64,000 nt of DNA. It comes from Streptomyces parvus (GTDB lineage: Bacteria > Actinomycetota > Actinomycetes > Streptomycetales > Streptomycetaceae). Positions 43,687-53,920 of the stretch are shown here, in pieces. The DNA lies in assembly GCF_032121415.1 (NCBI RefSeq), contig NZ_CP135079.1, positions 1,426,001-1,490,000 on the forward strand. The letters run 5' to 3'. The notes under the pieces are model-generated. The model was not told the DNA's origin. It was given only the letters and a program-made list of their open reading frames with translations, and did no database searches. Each line of letters opens with the position of its first letter. Within the stretch, counting starts at the first letter, position 1. The translations under genes were made by a program, and so were the position numbers.

Positions 43687-44496
43687 TCAGCCGCGGCCGT
43701 GGCGCAGCGCCGGGTGGGCGCCCGCGGCGACGAGGTCGGCGACGGCGGCGCGCGGGTCGCGGCCGGTGACCAGGGACTCGCCGACCAGGACGGCGTCGGC
43801 GCCGGCGTTGGCGTACGCGATCAGGTCGTGCGGGCCGCGGACACCGGACTCGGCGACCTTGACGATGTGGTCGGGGATCTCGGGTGCGACGCGCTCGAAG
43901 GTGGAGCGGTCGACCTTGAGGTCCTTCAGGTTGCGCGCGTTGACACCGATGATCTTGGCTCCGGCGTCCACGGCGCGCTCCGCCTCCTCCTCGTCGTGCG
44001 CCTCGACGAGCGGGGTGAGCCCGATCGACTCGGCGCGCTCGATGAGGGAGACCAGGGCCTCCTGGTCGAGGGCGGCGACGATCAGCAGGGCGAGGTCGGC
44101 GCCGTAGGCGCGGGCCTCCCACAGCTGGTACGAGGTGACGATGAAGTCCTTGCGCAGGATCGGCGTGTCGACCTTGGCGCGGACGGCCTCCAGGTCGGCG
44201 AGCGAGCCGCCGAAGCGGCGCTCCTCGGTGAGGACCGAGATGACGGACGCGCCGCCGGCCTCGTAGTCCGCGGCGAGCGCGGCCGGGTCGGCGATGGCGG
44301 CCAGGGCCCCCTTGGAGGGCGACGAGCGCTTGACCTCGCAGATGACGGTGACGCCCTCGCCGCGCAGGGCGGCGACTCCGTCCTTGGCCTGGGGGGCGCG
44401 GGCGGCGCGCTCCTTCAGCTCGTCGAGGCTGACGCGCGCCTGCCGCTCCGCGAGGTCGGCGCGAACGCCGTCGATGATCTCGTCGAGCACACTCAC
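43687..44496 (-). CDS. trpC: Indole-3-glycerol phosphate synthase
   Basis: A 269-residue TIM barrel. The catalytic segment [10 protein letters not shown] includes the general acid Lys; LRKDFI and [10 protein letters not shown] follow, and AESGV closes the phosphate site. It is monofunctional, with no fused PRAI (TrpF) domain, as expected where PriA does that step. The start is GTG ([10 protein letters not shown]) with GGAAGGGGG upstream; in-frame sequence before it is not conserved in character. Confidence 0.97.
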   Translation of the reverse strand: MSVLDEIIDGVRADLAERQARVSLDELKERAARAPQAKDGVAALRGEGVTVICEVKRSSPSKGALAAIADPAALAADYEAGGASVISVLTEERRFGGSLADLEAVRAKVDTPILRKDFIVTSYQLWEARAYGADLALLIVAALDQEALVSLIERAESIGLTPLVEAHDEEEAERAVDAGAKIIGVNARNLKDLKVDRSTFERVAPEIPDHIVKVAESGVRGPHDLIAYANAGADAVLVGESLVTGRDPRAAVADLVAAGAHPALRHGRG

Positions 44497-44612
44497 GCGA
44501 GCGGCCCCCTTCCGGAACGGTGATGAGGGAACAGGATCAGCCGTACCGATGGTATCCGCAGGAACGTCCAGGGCTCGCATCCGGCCACGCCGCGTCCCAT
44601 TACCTGGGCATT

Positions 44613-45362
44613 TCAGGGGGCCAGCGCCGAGCCGAACGGCAGATTCCGGACGACGGTGAAGACCAGCAGGACGGCGCCCACGCCCCACCACCAGGCGGGT
44701 GCCAGGGCGATCCGCAGGGGCTGTCCGCGCCAGGCCCTCACCAGCCAGAGGACCCAGACGGCGGCGAAGAGGAAGTAGCCGGCGGTGGCGATCGCGTTGG
44801 CGGAGAACGCCGCGCCGAGGTCGCCGGTGACGAAGGCGTGGGCGCTGCGGAGTCCGCCGCAGCCGGGGCAGAACACGCCGGTCAGCTTGAGCAGGGGGCA
44901 GACGGGGTAGTGGCCGGGCTCGTTGGGGTCGACGGTGCCGACGTAGGCGAAGGCGCCGGTGACGGCGGCGATGATCCCGAGGGGCGTGCCAAGCCGACGC
45001 ACCCGGCCCGACCGGCCCACCTGGCCCGGCTGGCCCACCTGGTCTTTCCGGCGCTCAAGGTTGCCTACCCAGCCCGTCCGGCGTTTGAGGACGGAACCGG
45101 CGCCGTGGGGTCCGTGCACCTGCGAGGCTCCTTCGCCCACGGGCCCTGTGGCCTCCGGGCTCTCCCCGCCGAGGGTTCCGTCCTCAAACGCCGGACGGGC
45201 TGGAAGGGCGGGAGCTTCGGCCTCGGGTGCCGGGCGGGCTTGGGGGGCGGGCACTGCCGTTTCCGGGGTCGGGCAGACCGTGAGGGGCATGTTCCAGGGG
45301 CCGGCGCCCTGGGGGTCGGGGTCCGGGGGCTGGGCTGCGGCGGGGGTAGGCGAGGCGTCCAC
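44613..45362 (-). CDS. DUF2752 membrane protein
   Basis: About 249 residues from GTG 45362. The C-terminal 120 residues are the DUF2752 domain: [20 protein letters not shown] with the CPxCGxxR pattern, and three membrane segments. The N-terminal half is low complexity and contains the two arms of a perfect 30-bp inverted repeat in coding frame ([17 protein letters not shown]), so it may not be conserved or even translated; a start after the repeat cannot be excluded. The function of the family is unknown. It lies just upstream of trpC. Confidence 0.75.
   Translation of the reverse strand: MDASPTPAAAQPPDPDPQGAGPWNMPLTVCPTPETAVPAPQARPAPEAEAPALPARPAFEDGTLGGESPEATGPVGEGASQVHGPHGAGSVLKRRTGWVGNLERRKDQVGQPGQVGRSGRVRRLGTPLGIIAAVTGAFAYVGTVDPNEPGHYPVCPLLKLTGVFCPGCGGLRSAHAFVTGDLGAAFSANAIATAGYFLFAAVWVLWLVRAWRGQPLRIALAPAWWWGVGAVLLVFTVVRNLPFGSALAP
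45069..45203. repeat. Perfect 30-bp inverted repeat of a Streptomyces-dispersed element inside the DUF2752 gene
   Basis: The arms at 45069-45098 and 45174-45203 are exact reverse complements, separated by 75 bp. The core AGCCCGTCCGGCGTTTGAGG is the same element family as the repeats at 14821-15038. The structure could fold into a very stable stem or be the trace of element duplication. Confidence 0.92.
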
Positions 45363-45390
45363 CCGCCGATTGTCCCCCGCCGACGCGAAA

Positions 45391-45417
45391 AGGCGCAGCC
45401 CCACGGGGGCTGCGCCT
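45391..45417 (-). terminator. Intrinsic terminator after the HGxxPAAW gene
   Basis: AGGCGCAGCCCC (45391-45402) pairs perfectly with GGGGCTGCGCCT (45406-45417), 3-nt loop. In the direction of transcription it is followed by TTTTCG, a rare U-tract for this genome. It separates the hisI-trpE unit from the DUF2752-trpC unit. Confidence 0.88.
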
Positions 45418-45455
45418 GTCTGCGTGTCGGTCGCCGGGACGGTCCGGCGGCCGGA

Positions 45456-45707
45456 TCAGTGGGAGGTCTGCGCCCGTCCGGCACTCGCCCTGGCCTCGAC
45501 CATCTCGGCCGACTCCTTCTGCGCGCCGAGCCCGGCTGCCCGCATGGCGAGGCCCACGAGTCCGCCGCCGAAGATCACGGCGACGCCGACCCAGAAACCG
45601 AGCGGGTTGGCCGCGACCATGAAGACGCCTGCGACGCAGAAGCCGATCAACGTGATGATGGCACCGGTCCAGGCGGCCGGGGTGTGTCCGTGGCTCGTGC
45701 CCGCCAT
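45456..45707 (-). CDS. HGxxPAAW motif membrane protein
   Basis: An 83-residue protein starting MAGTSHGHTPAAWTGAIITL, which contains the HGxxPAAW motif that names this actinobacterial family, then two transmembrane helices and a charged tail. AGGAG lies 5 nt before the ATG. Always found by trp genes in Streptomyces as far as I recall; function unknown. Confidence 0.9.
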   Translation of the reverse strand: MAGTSHGHTPAAWTGAIITLIGFCVAGVFMVAANPLGFWVGVAVIFGGGLVGLAMRAAGLGAQKESAEMVEARASAGRAQTSH

Positions 45708-45819
45708 GAGTTACTCCTCGTTGGTGTTGCGCTGTGGGTGACGCGGTAGATGGGGCCGCCGCTCGGGGGACGGCTCGGTTCCATTGTCCCGTACGGGGCT
45801 GCCGGGGGTGAGCCTGGGG

Positions 45820-46494
45820 TCACGCCTCGCGCGTCGGGTCCTCGCCTCGGTCCAGGGCCTTCCACAGGTCCTCGGGCCGGTCCGGGTCGGGGGCGGTGCG
45901 GGGCGCCTTGCCGGGGCGGGGAGTGCCGTCGCGCTCGTACTTTCCCGACATGGCGGGCCAGCGGCTGCCGTAGCGCAGGGCGAGGAGCCCGGCCAGCAGG
46001 ATCAGCAGGCCGCCGGCGGCGGTGACGTAGGGCCAGGCGGTGTGGCTGAGGGCGTGGATGGTGGCCGCCGCGTCACCGGTGGTCCTGGCCGCCTCCTCGT
46101 CGAGGGCCGTGCTGTCGGAGGCGCCGGCCCAGGCGCTGAGGGTGGCGCCGAGGCCGCTGAGGGCCAGGAGCGCGGCGACGATCCGGCGGCCCGCGCCGCG
46201 TACGGCGAAGACGGCGACGAGGGCGGCGAGCCCGACGATGGCGAGGGCGGCGGGGGCGCCCGTGACGTCCCGGCCGTCGGCGGTCAGCGGCAGCGCGCCG
46301 CCGCCGGTGGCCGCCTGGCCCTCGGCCCAGGTCTGCCCGGAGGCGAGGAGGACGACGGTAGCGCCCACCGCGCCCAGGAGCAGACCGGCCGCGAGGGAGC
46401 GGCGACTCCCCGCGGAGTCGGGCGCGGCGCCGGACGCGGAGTCCGCGGTGCGGGCACGGGGCTGGGGTACGGGAACAGCACTCACGCCCTCCAC
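45820..46494 (-). CDS. Trp-operon-associated membrane protein (TIGR02234 family)
   Basis: A 224-residue protein with four transmembrane segments (33-52, 80-100, 108-125, 155-175), the first followed by the conserved GQTW segment, and a basic C-terminal tail. The family is linked to trpE in actinobacteria. The start is uncertain between GTG 46494 and GTG 46485; a GGAGG lies too close to the latter. Function unknown; it follows trpE by 48 nt. Confidence 0.85.
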   Translation of the reverse strand: MEGVSAVPVPQPRARTADSASGAAPDSAGSRRSLAAGLLLGAVGATVVLLASGQTWAEGQAATGGGALPLTADGRDVTGAPAALAIVGLAALVAVFAVRGAGRRIVAALLALSGLGATLSAWAGASDSTALDEEAARTTGDAAATIHALSHTAWPYVTAAGGLLILLAGLLALRYGSRWPAMSGKYERDGTPRPGKAPRTAPDPDRPEDLWKALDRGEDPTREA

Positions 46495-46542
46495 TATCCC
46501 CTACCGCCCCGACGCCCGTGGAGCCGGTCGGCCGTCAGCGGC

Positions 46543-48036
46543 TCAGCGGCCGTGGAGCCGGTTCGCCGTATGGACGGCGCGGAGCACGGCCGCCGCCTTG
46601 TTGCGGCATTCGGTGTCCTCGGCGACCGGGTCGGAGTCGGCGACGACGCCCGCTCCGGCCTGGACGTACGCGGTGCCGTCGCGCAGGAGGGCGGTCCGGA
46701 TGGCGATGGCGGTGTCGGAGTCCCCGGCGAAGTCGAGGTAGCCGACGCAGCCCCCGTACAGTCCGCGGCGGCTCGGCTCCAGCTCCTCGATGATCTGCAT
46801 GGCGCGGGGCTTGGGGGCGCCGGAGAGGGTGCCCGCGGGGAAGCAGGCGGTGAGCACGTCGAAGGCGGTGCGGTCCTCGGTGACGCGGCCGGTGACGGTG
46901 GAGACGATGTGCATCACGTGGGAGTAGCGCTCGATGGACATGAAGTCGACGACCTCGACGCTGCCCGGTTCGCAGACCCGGCCCAGGTCGTTGCGGCCGA
47001 GGTCGACGAGCATCAGGTGCTCGGCGCGCTCCTTGGGGTCGGCGAGCAGTTCCTCGGCGAGCGCCTGGTCCTCCTGCGGGGTGGTGCCGCGGTGCCGGGT
47101 TCCGGCGATCGGGTGGACCATGGCCCGCCCGTCCTCGACCTTGACGAGGGCCTCGGGGCTGGAGCCGACGACGTCGAACCCGTCGAAGCGCAAGAGGTAC
47201 ATGTACGGGGACGGGTTGGTGGCCCGCAGGACCCGGTAGACGTCCAGGGCGCTCGCCGTGCAGGGCGTCTCGAAGCGCTGGGAGGGGACGACCTGGAAGG
47301 CCTCGCCCGCCCGGATGCGCTCCTTGATGTCGTCCACGGCGTCCTGGTAGGCCTCGCCGCCCCACAGTGCGGTGTACGGGGGCAGCTCGGACGGGGGCAG
47401 GACGGCGGGAGCGTTCTCGACCGGCCGGCGCAGATCGCGCTCCATCGCGTCGAGGCGGGCGACGGCGTCCGCGTGGGCCTCGTCGACGCCGGTGGCGAGG
47501 TCGTTGTGGTTGATCGCGTTGGCGATCAGCAGGACGGTGCCGTTCTGGTGGTCGAGGACGGCGAGGTCCGAGGTGAGGAGCATGGTCAGCTCGGGCAGCT
47601 TCAGGTCGTCGCCGCCGTGCTCGCCGATCTTCTCCAGGCGGCGCACGACGTCGTAGCCGAGGTAGCCGACCATGCCGCCGGTGAACGGCGGGAGGCCCTC
47701 GTCCACGACCAGGTCGCGCGGGGTGTGCAGGGTCTCGACGGTGGCCCGCAGCGCGTCCAGCGGGTCCCCGGCCGCGGGGACGCCGACGGGCGGGGTGCCC
47801 AGCCAGTGGGCCTCGCCGTCGCGGGTGGTGAGGGTGGCGTCGCTGCGGACGCCGATGAAGGAGTAGCGCGACCAGGTGCGGCCGTTCTCGGCGGACTCCA
47901 GCAGGAAGGTGCCGGGGCGTTCGGCGGCGAGCTTGCGGTACAGGCCGACCGGGGTGTCGCCGTCCGCGAGGAGGCGGCGGCTGACGGGGACGACGCGCCG
48001 GTCGACGGCCAGCTTGCGGAAGGTGTCGAGATCCAT
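46543..48036 (-). CDS. trpE: Anthranilate synthase component I
   Basis: A 497-residue chorismate-utilising enzyme making anthranilate with a glutamine amidotransferase subunit encoded elsewhere. The N-terminal [18 protein letters not shown] is the tryptophan feedback-binding LLES motif. The catalytic core includes [22 protein letters not shown] and [15 protein letters not shown]. It starts 9 nt after the hisI stop, so the his and trp genes are cotranscribed here. No room exists for a trp leader peptide directly in front. Confidence 0.97.
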   Translation of the reverse strand: MDLDTFRKLAVDRRVVPVSRRLLADGDTPVGLYRKLAAERPGTFLLESAENGRTWSRYSFIGVRSDATLTTRDGEAHWLGTPPVGVPAAGDPLDALRATVETLHTPRDLVVDEGLPPFTGGMVGYLGYDVVRRLEKIGEHGGDDLKLPELTMLLTSDLAVLDHQNGTVLLIANAINHNDLATGVDEAHADAVARLDAMERDLRRPVENAPAVLPPSELPPYTALWGGEAYQDAVDDIKERIRAGEAFQVVPSQRFETPCTASALDVYRVLRATNPSPYMYLLRFDGFDVVGSSPEALVKVEDGRAMVHPIAGTRHRGTTPQEDQALAEELLADPKERAEHLMLVDLGRNDLGRVCEPGSVEVVDFMSIERYSHVMHIVSTVTGRVTEDRTAFDVLTACFPAGTLSGAPKPRAMQIIEELEPSRRGLYGGCVGYLDFAGDSDTAIAIRTALLRDGTAYVQAGAGVVADSDPVAEDTECRNKAAAVLRAVHTANRLHGR

Positions 48037-48045
48037 GGCCGGACC

Positions 48046-48420
48046 TTAGCTGTCGAGAAGGACATCGGCGTCGAAGCAGGTGCGGTCGCCCGTGTGGCAC
48101 GCGGCGCCGGTCTGGTCGACCTTGACGAGGACGGTGTCGGCGTCGCAGTCCAGGGCGACCGACTTCACGTGCTGGACGTGGCCCGAGGTGTCGCCCTTGA
48201 CCCAGTACTCCTGGCGGCTGCGCGACCAGTAGGTGCAGCGGCCCGTGGTGAGGGTGCGGTGCAGCGCCTCGTCGTCCATCCAGCCGAGCATCAGCACCTC
48301 ACCGGTGTCGTACTGCTGGGCGATGGCCGGGACCAGGCCGTCGGGGCCGCGCTTGAGGCGGGCGGCGACGGCGGGGTCGAGGTTGCCGGCGGGCGTGGTG
48401 GGGTCGGGCGTGCTGGTCAT
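48046..48420 (-). CDS. hisI: Phosphoribosyl-AMP cyclohydrolase
   Basis: A 124-residue enzyme opening the purine ring in histidine synthesis, step 3. [20 protein letters not shown] carries the Mg-binding Asp residues and zinc Cys, and RTCF the second Cys; [14 protein letters not shown] is the substrate loop. It lacks the HisE domain, as in other actinobacteria. The gene is separated from the main his operon and cotranscribed with trpE. Confidence 0.97.
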   Translation of the reverse strand: MTSTPDPTTPAGNLDPAVAARLKRGPDGLVPAIAQQYDTGEVLMLGWMDDEALHRTLTTGRCTYWSRSRQEYWVKGDTSGHVQHVKSVALDCDADTVLVKVDQTGAACHTGDRTCFDADVLLDS

Positions 48421-48504
48421 GGGGCCATTGTGCCGTGGCGCCGGGCGTTTCCCGGCCGGACGTCCACTGGGCGGACCCGGGGTGACGGTCGTACGCTGGC
48501 GGGC

Positions 48505-49137
48505 ATGTCGACCCATGCGAAGCGTGAACGTCTTCTGCTCGCCGATCTGTTGGAAGCGGCCGGTCCCGAGGCCCTGACCCTGTGCGACGGCTGGAAGACC
48601 CGCGACCTGGCCGCCCACGTGGTGGTCCGCGAACGCCGCGCGGACGCGGCGGGCGGGCTGCTGGTGAGTGCGCTCAAGGCCCGGCTGGAACGGGTGCAGG
48701 CCGAGTTCGCGGCGAAGCCGTACGAGGAACTGATCCAGCTGATCCGCACCGGCCCGCCCCGGTTCTCCCCGATGGCCCTCAAGCAGATCGACGAGGCGGC
48801 CAACACGGTCGAGTTCTTCGTCCACGCGGAAGATGTGCGGCGGGCCCAGCCCGACTGGTCGCGCCGCGAGCTGGACCCGGTCTTCGCCGATGTGCTCTGG
48901 TCCCACACCGAGAAGAGCTCCCGCCTGCTGGGCCGCAGGTCCCCGGTGGGGCTGGTGCTGCGCCGCCCGGACGGCCGGACGGCGGTGGCCCACAAGGGCA
49001 CCCCGGTGGTGACGGTGACCGGGGAGCCGGCCGAGCTGCTGCTGTACGCGTTCGGCCGACAGGACTCGGCGGACGTGCGGGTGGAGGGCGACGAGGCGGC
49101 GGTGGAGCGGCTGCGGAAGGCCGAGCTGGGGATGTGA
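48505..49137 (+). CDS. TIGR03085 family metal-binding protein (MDMPI/DinB fold)
   Basis: A 210-residue helical protein. It has the mycothiol-dependent maleylpyruvate isomerase-like N-terminal bundle ([37 protein letters not shown]) with a metal His, and a later [13 protein letters not shown] with further His ligand. The C-terminal small domain is SCP-like. It probably acts on a thiol-linked or small substrate; function unknown. ATG start, divergent from hisI. Confidence 0.87.
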   Translation: MSTHAKRERLLLADLLEAAGPEALTLCDGWKTRDLAAHVVVRERRADAAGGLLVSALKARLERVQAEFAAKPYEELIQLIRTGPPRFSPMALKQIDEAANTVEFFVHAEDVRRAQPDWSRRELDPVFADVLWSHTEKSSRLLGRRSPVGLVLRRPDGRTAVAHKGTPVVTVTGEPAELLLYAFGRQDSADVRVEGDEAAVERLRKAELGM

Positions 49138-49175
49138 TGCGGGGCGCGTGACGGGACCGGCGGTCCTGCGGGCGT

Positions 49176-49202
49176 CCGGCCGGGGGCGGCGGCCCCGGCC
49201 GG
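49176..49202. terminator. Hairpin between convergent MDMPI and PucR genes
   Basis: CCGGCCGGGG (49176-49185) and CCCCGGCCGG (49193-49202) form a 10-bp stem with a 7-nt loop. Confidence 0.6.
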
Positions 49203-49228
49203 TTCGGGTGTCGGACGGTCGGGGTGCC

Positions 49229-50605
49229 TCAGGTGCCGAGCAGCCGCCGCGCCGCCAGGGCGAGCGAGACCTCGACCGCGTCCCGGGGGCGGGTGAGGCA
49301 GCGACCGGTGAGCTGTTCGAAGCGGCGGAGGCGGTTGAGGACCGTGTTGCGGTGGCAGTAGAGCCGGGCCCCTGCCCGCTGCGCCGAGCCGTCCGCGTCC
49401 AGCCAGGCGGTGAGGGTCTCCACGATGACGTCGCGGTCGGCGGGGTCCAGCCGGTCCAACGGGCCCAGCACCCGGTCGGCGAGCGCGCCGGCGAGCGCCG
49501 GGGACGACACGACCAGGGCGTCCGGGAGGTGCTCGTCGAGCAGGACGGTCCCCCCGGAGGCAGGGCAGGCCCGCAGTGCGGTCTCCGCCAGCCGCCGGGC
49601 GTCACCGAGGGCGGCCAGGCCCTCGACGGCCGAGCCGATCCCGGCCCGGGTCCCGGCCGGTACGTCCAGCGCGGCGGCCAGTTCGCTCAGCTCGCCGGGC
49701 GGGCCGGCCAGCGGCAGGATCGCGAACTCGGCGTCCGGGCCCGGGTGCCAGAGCGCCGTCGCTCCCGGAGGTGCGGCGGGCAGTACCACCGGCGGTGGAG
49801 CTGTGCACCCCGGCCCTTGCCGGACGGCCTCTGCCCCGCTCGCGACGCCGGAGGCCGGCCCGTGCGGGACGCCTCCCGCCCCGCTCACACCACCGGCCCC
49901 CGCCCCGCTCCGCCGCCCTCCGGCCACCGCGAGCACCGCGTACCGGCCCTGCTCCGGCAGCCCCAGCATCTCCGCCGCCTCGGCCAGGTCCGCGATCCGG
50001 GCGGTGCCGTCGAGCAGGGCGGCGACCATCAGCCGCTGGCGGTTCTCGCGCCGCCAGGAGAGCCGCCGCTCGGCCTGCCGGTAGGCGTCCGCGACGACCC
50101 CGCAGTGCTCGTCGACGAAGTTCCACACATCGGCGGCGACATGGACGAGCAGCCGGATGTCGTCGGGGTCGCGCCGGGCGGTCTCGTCCACGAGGTCCTG
50201 CCAGACCATCGCGCCGCCCATGCGGAAGGCGTGCAGGACGGCGTCGAGCGGTACGCCCTGCTCGGCGCGGATCTCGCCGATCCAGCGGGAGGTGCGGTGG
50301 GCCGGCTCCCGGAACTCGCGGGGCTGGATCAGCGAGCCGACGTTGTGCCGCAGCGAGTGGTGGACCTCCTGCCAGACCTCGGCCCGGTCGGAGTCGATCG
50401 CCGCCCGGTAGGCGGGCTCCTGGGCGTACAGGGCCTCGACGAGCCGGTCGGTGAGGGCGGGCAGTGACGCGACGAGGACCCGGGCGGCCCGGTGCAGCAC
50501 CTCGACGGCCTCGCGGTCGGCCAGGGACCGGAAGCGGTGCGGCAACGGCGGCACCGGGGAGCGGCCGTGCAGCGCCCCGATCCGCGAACGTACGACCTGT
50601 GGCAT
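49229..50605 (-). CDS. PucR-type helix-turn-helix transcriptional regulator
   Basis: A 458-residue regulator. The N-terminal 180 residues are the RsbRD/LiaH-like helical domain ([19 protein letters not shown] segment; [20 protein letters not shown]). A variable GGDEF-related middle follows, and the C-terminal PucR HTH is [19 protein letters not shown]. The start chosen is ATG 50605 ([14 protein letters not shown]) with GGAGG 5 nt upstream; an earlier start at 50755-50758 is possible but low-complexity. PucR regulators often respond to metabolites and control neighbouring genes; the target is not obvious. Confidence 0.85.
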   Translation of the reverse strand: MPQVVRSRIGALHGRSPVPPLPHRFRSLADREAVEVLHRAARVLVASLPALTDRLVEALYAQEPAYRAAIDSDRAEVWQEVHHSLRHNVGSLIQPREFREPAHRTSRWIGEIRAEQGVPLDAVLHAFRMGGAMVWQDLVDETARRDPDDIRLLVHVAADVWNFVDEHCGVVADAYRQAERRLSWRRENRQRLMVAALLDGTARIADLAEAAEMLGLPEQGRYAVLAVAGGRRSGAGAGGVSGAGGVPHGPASGVASGAEAVRQGPGCTAPPPVVLPAAPPGATALWHPGPDAEFAILPLAGPPGELSELAAALDVPAGTRAGIGSAVEGLAALGDARRLAETALRACPASGGTVLLDEHLPDALVVSSPALAGALADRVLGPLDRLDPADRDVIVETLTAWLDADGSAQRAGARLYCHRNTVLNRLRRFEQLTGRCLTRPRDAVEVSLALAARRLLGT

Positions 50606-50625
50606 GGCGGCCTCCACCGGGAATC

Positions 50626-50649
50626 GGCCGGCCGCGCGAGCGGCCGGCC
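50626..50649 (-). terminator. GNRA-loop hairpin between the LAL and PucR genes
   Basis: GGCCGGCCGC (50626-50635) and GCGGCCGGCC (50640-50649) form a perfect 10-bp stem closed by a GCGA tetraloop. It lies 150 bp after the LAL stop and 21 bp before the PucR start, so it may be a terminator of the former or a leader structure of the latter. Confidence 0.45.
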
Positions 50650-50799
50650 CGGCGCACCGGCCCGGCAGGGGCGCGAGCGCGGCGAGACGATCCTGACGCC
50701 CGCAGAATGACATACCGCCCAGTCGGTACCTAGAGGTCTGCGCGGAACTCGTCATCACGGTCTCGCAACCTCCCGGCCGTGGAGCGGCCCTGGCGGGGT

Positions 50800-53766
50800 T
50801 CAGGGGCTCAGCAGCCGGGCCAGTTCGGTGCGGGAGCGGATGGAGAGGGCGGCGAAGACGTTACGGAGGTGGTGGTCGACCGTGCGCGGACTGAGCGAGA
50901 GCCGAAGCGCCACTTCGCGGTTGGTGGCCCCCTCGGCGACGCAGCGGGCGATGCGCTGCTGCTGGGGGGTGAGCGCCGCCAACGGGTCGCCCGCCCGGTC
51001 GGGCCGGGCTCCGGCCGGCTCCCCCGCCGCCCGCAGTTCCCCGGCGGTCCGGTCCGCCCAGGCGCGGGCCGAGCAGCGCTGGAAGCCGACCAGGGCGTCG
51101 CGCAGGGGGCCGCGGGCCTCGCGGGTACGCCGACGGCGGCGCAGCCACTGCCCGTACAGCAGCCGGGTGCGCGCCTGTTCGAACTCGCCGCCGGCCTCTT
51201 CGTGGTGGGCCAGTGCCTCGGAGTAGCGGGCATCGGCTTCGTCGGCTGGGGCAAGGAGGGCACGGCAGCGGGCCAGCTGGGCGGGGGCGCCCGGGTCGGC
51301 TGCCCGGGCGGCCCAGAGCGCGAACTCGTCGACGGCGGCGTGGAGTGCGCGGGACTCCTCGGGAAGTCGTCCGTCCAGCACGGCGGCCTCGACCCAGCAG
51401 GGCACGGCGAGCGTCCGGGTGGCGAAGTGGCCCCGGCCAGGCCCGGCCTTGACGAGGGGGGCCAGCCGGGCGGCCGCCTCGCCCGGCCGCCCGGCGGCCA
51501 GGTCCGCCCGGGCCCGGGCCCAGGTGGCGAGGGTGGCGGCCTGGACCAGCCCGTGCGGGCCCGCCCCGGCCAGCGCGGCGTCCCCGTGCGCGGCACACGC
51601 CTCGGCGGGCCCTTCCACGGAAGCGGCGAGGGCGAGCACGGCGTGCAGATGGGCGGAACTGTTGGGCTGCCCCGTACGCCGGGCGGCATGCAGCCCCTCC
51701 AGGGCATGGGCCCGCGCACCGGCGTGCCGGCCGGCCCGCAGCTCGGCGTAGGCGAGGTGTTCGAGCGCCTGGGGCAGCAGCGCGTCGGGGCCTTTGGTCC
51801 GTACGGCGGCGAGCGCGCGGGCGCCCGCGCGGCAGGCTGCGGCGATGTCGCCGAGGACCAGGGCCGCGACACCGGCCCGGAGCAGCGCGGCCGGGTCGCC
51901 GGGGTCCCCGCCGGGGGCGAGGCAACGGCGGAGGCGGGCGTGCCCTTCGGCGGTGCGGCCTTCGAGTACACCGCTCATGCCGGCCCGGTAGTGCTCCAGG
52001 CCCTCGTCCGCGGGGTTGCGGGCGAGGCGGTTCATGGCGTCGAGGTAGCCGAGGGCGTCTCCCGCCGCCCAGGCGGCCTCGGCCGCACCGAGGAGGGCGT
52101 CGAGCGCCCGGCGGTGATCGTGCGGTGCCAGAAGCGCTGCCGCGGCGAGCAGGGCTTCGTGGGCGTCGGCCACGGGCCCGGACCGGAGGGCCAGCATGCC
52201 GTGCACGTAGGGGGCGAGACCCGGTGCGGGGTCGGTGGCGGCGCCGGCGTCGACAGGGGCGGTCACCGGATCCGCGGGGGCGGGGCCGGTGGGCGGACCC
52301 GCCTCGCGGGGCTCGACGGCCCCGCCCACCGCGCGGGGCTGGGCGGCCGGGTCCGCTTCGGCCGTGCGGGGCCCGGTTCTGGCCAGCAGGGCACGGGCCA
52401 AGGGCGGGTCGCCCGCCAGCCGCGCCTGCTCGGCCGCCGCGGCGAACCGGGCTGCGCGCAGGGCCGGCCCGGTGGAGAGCAGGGCGGCGCGGGCCAGGGC
52501 CGCGGAGCGCGCGGCGTGCGCGACGGGGGCGACGGCGGCCGCTTCGAGCCCGTCCGCCAGCGCCGCGTCCGGCCCGGAGGCGGCGCAGGCCCGCTGGACG
52601 AGGGCGGCGAGCGGGAGGGCCGGGGGCGCGGTGGTGGTTCGCGCGGTGCGGGCGGGCGGGGCGTCCGGGAAGCCCTGCCCGTCCCGGGCCGGCGCATCGT
52701 CCGCCCCGTCCCGGTCGCCGGCCTCCGCCAACAGGGTGGCGAGCAGTTCGTGGGCGGCTCTGCGGCGGGCCCAGGGGGCGTGGTGGAGCACGGCACGGGC
52801 GGCGAGGGGGTGGGCGAAGTGGACGCGGCTGCCGGATCGCTGGAGAAGGCCGCCGGTACCGGTGCCGTCGAACAGGGCTCGGTCCAGGAAGACCCGGGGC
52901 AGCCCGGCGCGGGTGCCTGTGCGCATCAGGAGCAGCGCGTCCGCCCCAGCGCCCTCCGGCTCGTGCTCCTGGGCCGCCGCGGCGAGCAGGAGCAGGGCGC
53001 GGGTCCGGTCCGGAAGGTCGTCGAGGCGTTCGGCGTGGGCGGACAGCACCGCTTCGCCGCCGGGCAGCGGCCAGGGCAGCGGGGTGCGTCCGGCGAGTTG
53101 GTCCGGGGTGAGCCGGCCGGTGAGCCCGGCCAGCAGCCGGGGGTTTCCGCCCGCCTCGCGGAGGAGTTCGGCGCGTACCACCGGGTCGAGCCCCTCCGAG
53201 CCGGATGTCAGCCGGTCCAGGAGCGCCGAGGCCGCCACCTCGCCCAGGGGCGCGAGATGCAGGGTGGGCAGTCCGGCGAAGGCGGTGCCGTCGGAGGCCG
53301 AGAGGAGAAAGGCGATCCCGCTGCCCGCACCCGGCCTGCGGGCCACGAAGGCGAGGGCGGCCCGCGACGCCGCATCCCAGGCGTGCGCGTCGTCGACGCA
53401 GACCAGCAGCGGCCCGCCGTCGGCGAACTCCCGCAGCCGGCCGGCCAGGGCGTCGGGCGTGATGCCGGTGGGTGGAGCGGCCGGCGAAGCCCCGGCCGGA
53501 CCCACGCCGAGCAGGGCGCCCAGGCCGCTGTAGGGCACGGCACGTTCGGCCGAGGCGGCCATGGCCCACAGCACGGGGCCTCGGGCCCGGTGCGCCTCGG
53601 CCGCCGCGCACAGCAGTGCCGTACGGCCGAGACCGGGCGGCGCCGCCACCACCAGCGCACCCCCCTCACCTCGCCGTGACAACGCCAGCAGGTTCCCGAG
53701 GGTGGCGAGTTCGTCATCCCGGCCGTACAGCCGGAGCGGACTGCGCACGGTCGTCGATGGGGTCAC
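50800..53766 (-). CDS. LAL-type LuxR family regulator (ATPase plus LuxR HTH)
   Basis: About 988 residues. The N-terminal ATPase domain has a Walker A-like PPGLGRTALL, in which Arg replaces the expected Lys, and a Walker B LLVCVDDAHAWD. The middle 600 residues are Ala/Arg-rich TPR-like helices. The C-terminal GerE/LuxR HTH is LTPQQQRIARCVAEGATNRE, VALRLSLSPRTVDHHLRNVF. LAL proteins control secondary metabolism or sugar genes. The start is uncertain (GTG 53766 or an upstream GTG at 53805); neither has a ribosome site, so it may be leaderless. A neighbouring secreted hydrolase is a possible target. Confidence 0.88.
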   Translation of the reverse strand: MTPSTTVRSPLRLYGRDDELATLGNLLALSRRGEGGALVVAAPPGLGRTALLCAAAEAHRARGPVLWAMAASAERAVPYSGLGALLGVGPAGASPAAPPTGITPDALAGRLREFADGGPLLVCVDDAHAWDAASRAALAFVARRPGAGSGIAFLLSASDGTAFAGLPTLHLAPLGEVAASALLDRLTSGSEGLDPVVRAELLREAGGNPRLLAGLTGRLTPDQLAGRTPLPWPLPGGEAVLSAHAERLDDLPDRTRALLLLAAAAQEHEPEGAGADALLLMRTGTRAGLPRVFLDRALFDGTGTGGLLQRSGSRVHFAHPLAARAVLHHAPWARRRAAHELLATLLAEAGDRDGADDAPARDGQGFPDAPPARTARTTTAPPALPLAALVQRACAASGPDAALADGLEAAAVAPVAHAARSAALARAALLSTGPALRAARFAAAAEQARLAGDPPLARALLARTGPRTAEADPAAQPRAVGGAVEPREAGPPTGPAPADPVTAPVDAGAATDPAPGLAPYVHGMLALRSGPVADAHEALLAAAALLAPHDHRRALDALLGAAEAAWAAGDALGYLDAMNRLARNPADEGLEHYRAGMSGVLEGRTAEGHARLRRCLAPGGDPGDPAALLRAGVAALVLGDIAAACRAGARALAAVRTKGPDALLPQALEHLAYAELRAGRHAGARAHALEGLHAARRTGQPNSSAHLHAVLALAASVEGPAEACAAHGDAALAGAGPHGLVQAATLATWARARADLAAGRPGEAAARLAPLVKAGPGRGHFATRTLAVPCWVEAAVLDGRLPEESRALHAAVDEFALWAARAADPGAPAQLARCRALLAPADEADARYSEALAHHEEAGGEFEQARTRLLYGQWLRRRRRTREARGPLRDALVGFQRCSARAWADRTAGELRAAGEPAGARPDRAGDPLAALTPQQQRIARCVAEGATNREVALRLSLSPRTVDHHLRNVFAALSIRSRTELARLLSP

Positions 53767-53860
53767 ACCGGCACGGTACGTATCCGTCGGCGAGGGAGGA
53801 AGCACCGCGTCCGGCTCCCGTCCGGGAACCGCCCGGTGCGGTGCGGGCTCCCACCCGGAG

Positions 53861-53896
53861 CCCTGCCGCGCTGTGCTCCGGCACAGCGCGGCAGGG
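53861..53896 (-). terminator. Strong terminator after the polyester hydrolase gene
   Basis: A perfect 16-bp stem (53861-53876 with 53881-53896) encloses a 4-nt loop TCCG, 24 bp past the hydrolase stop codon. Confidence 0.85.
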
Positions 53897-53920
53897 GCGC
53901 CAGGGGCGGATCGCCTCGCG

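Noticed and set aside
46495..46542. A tryptophan attenuator or leader peptide near trpE
   Set aside because: trpE starts 9 nt after hisI, leaving no room for a leader, and no run of Trp codons was seen before trpC either.
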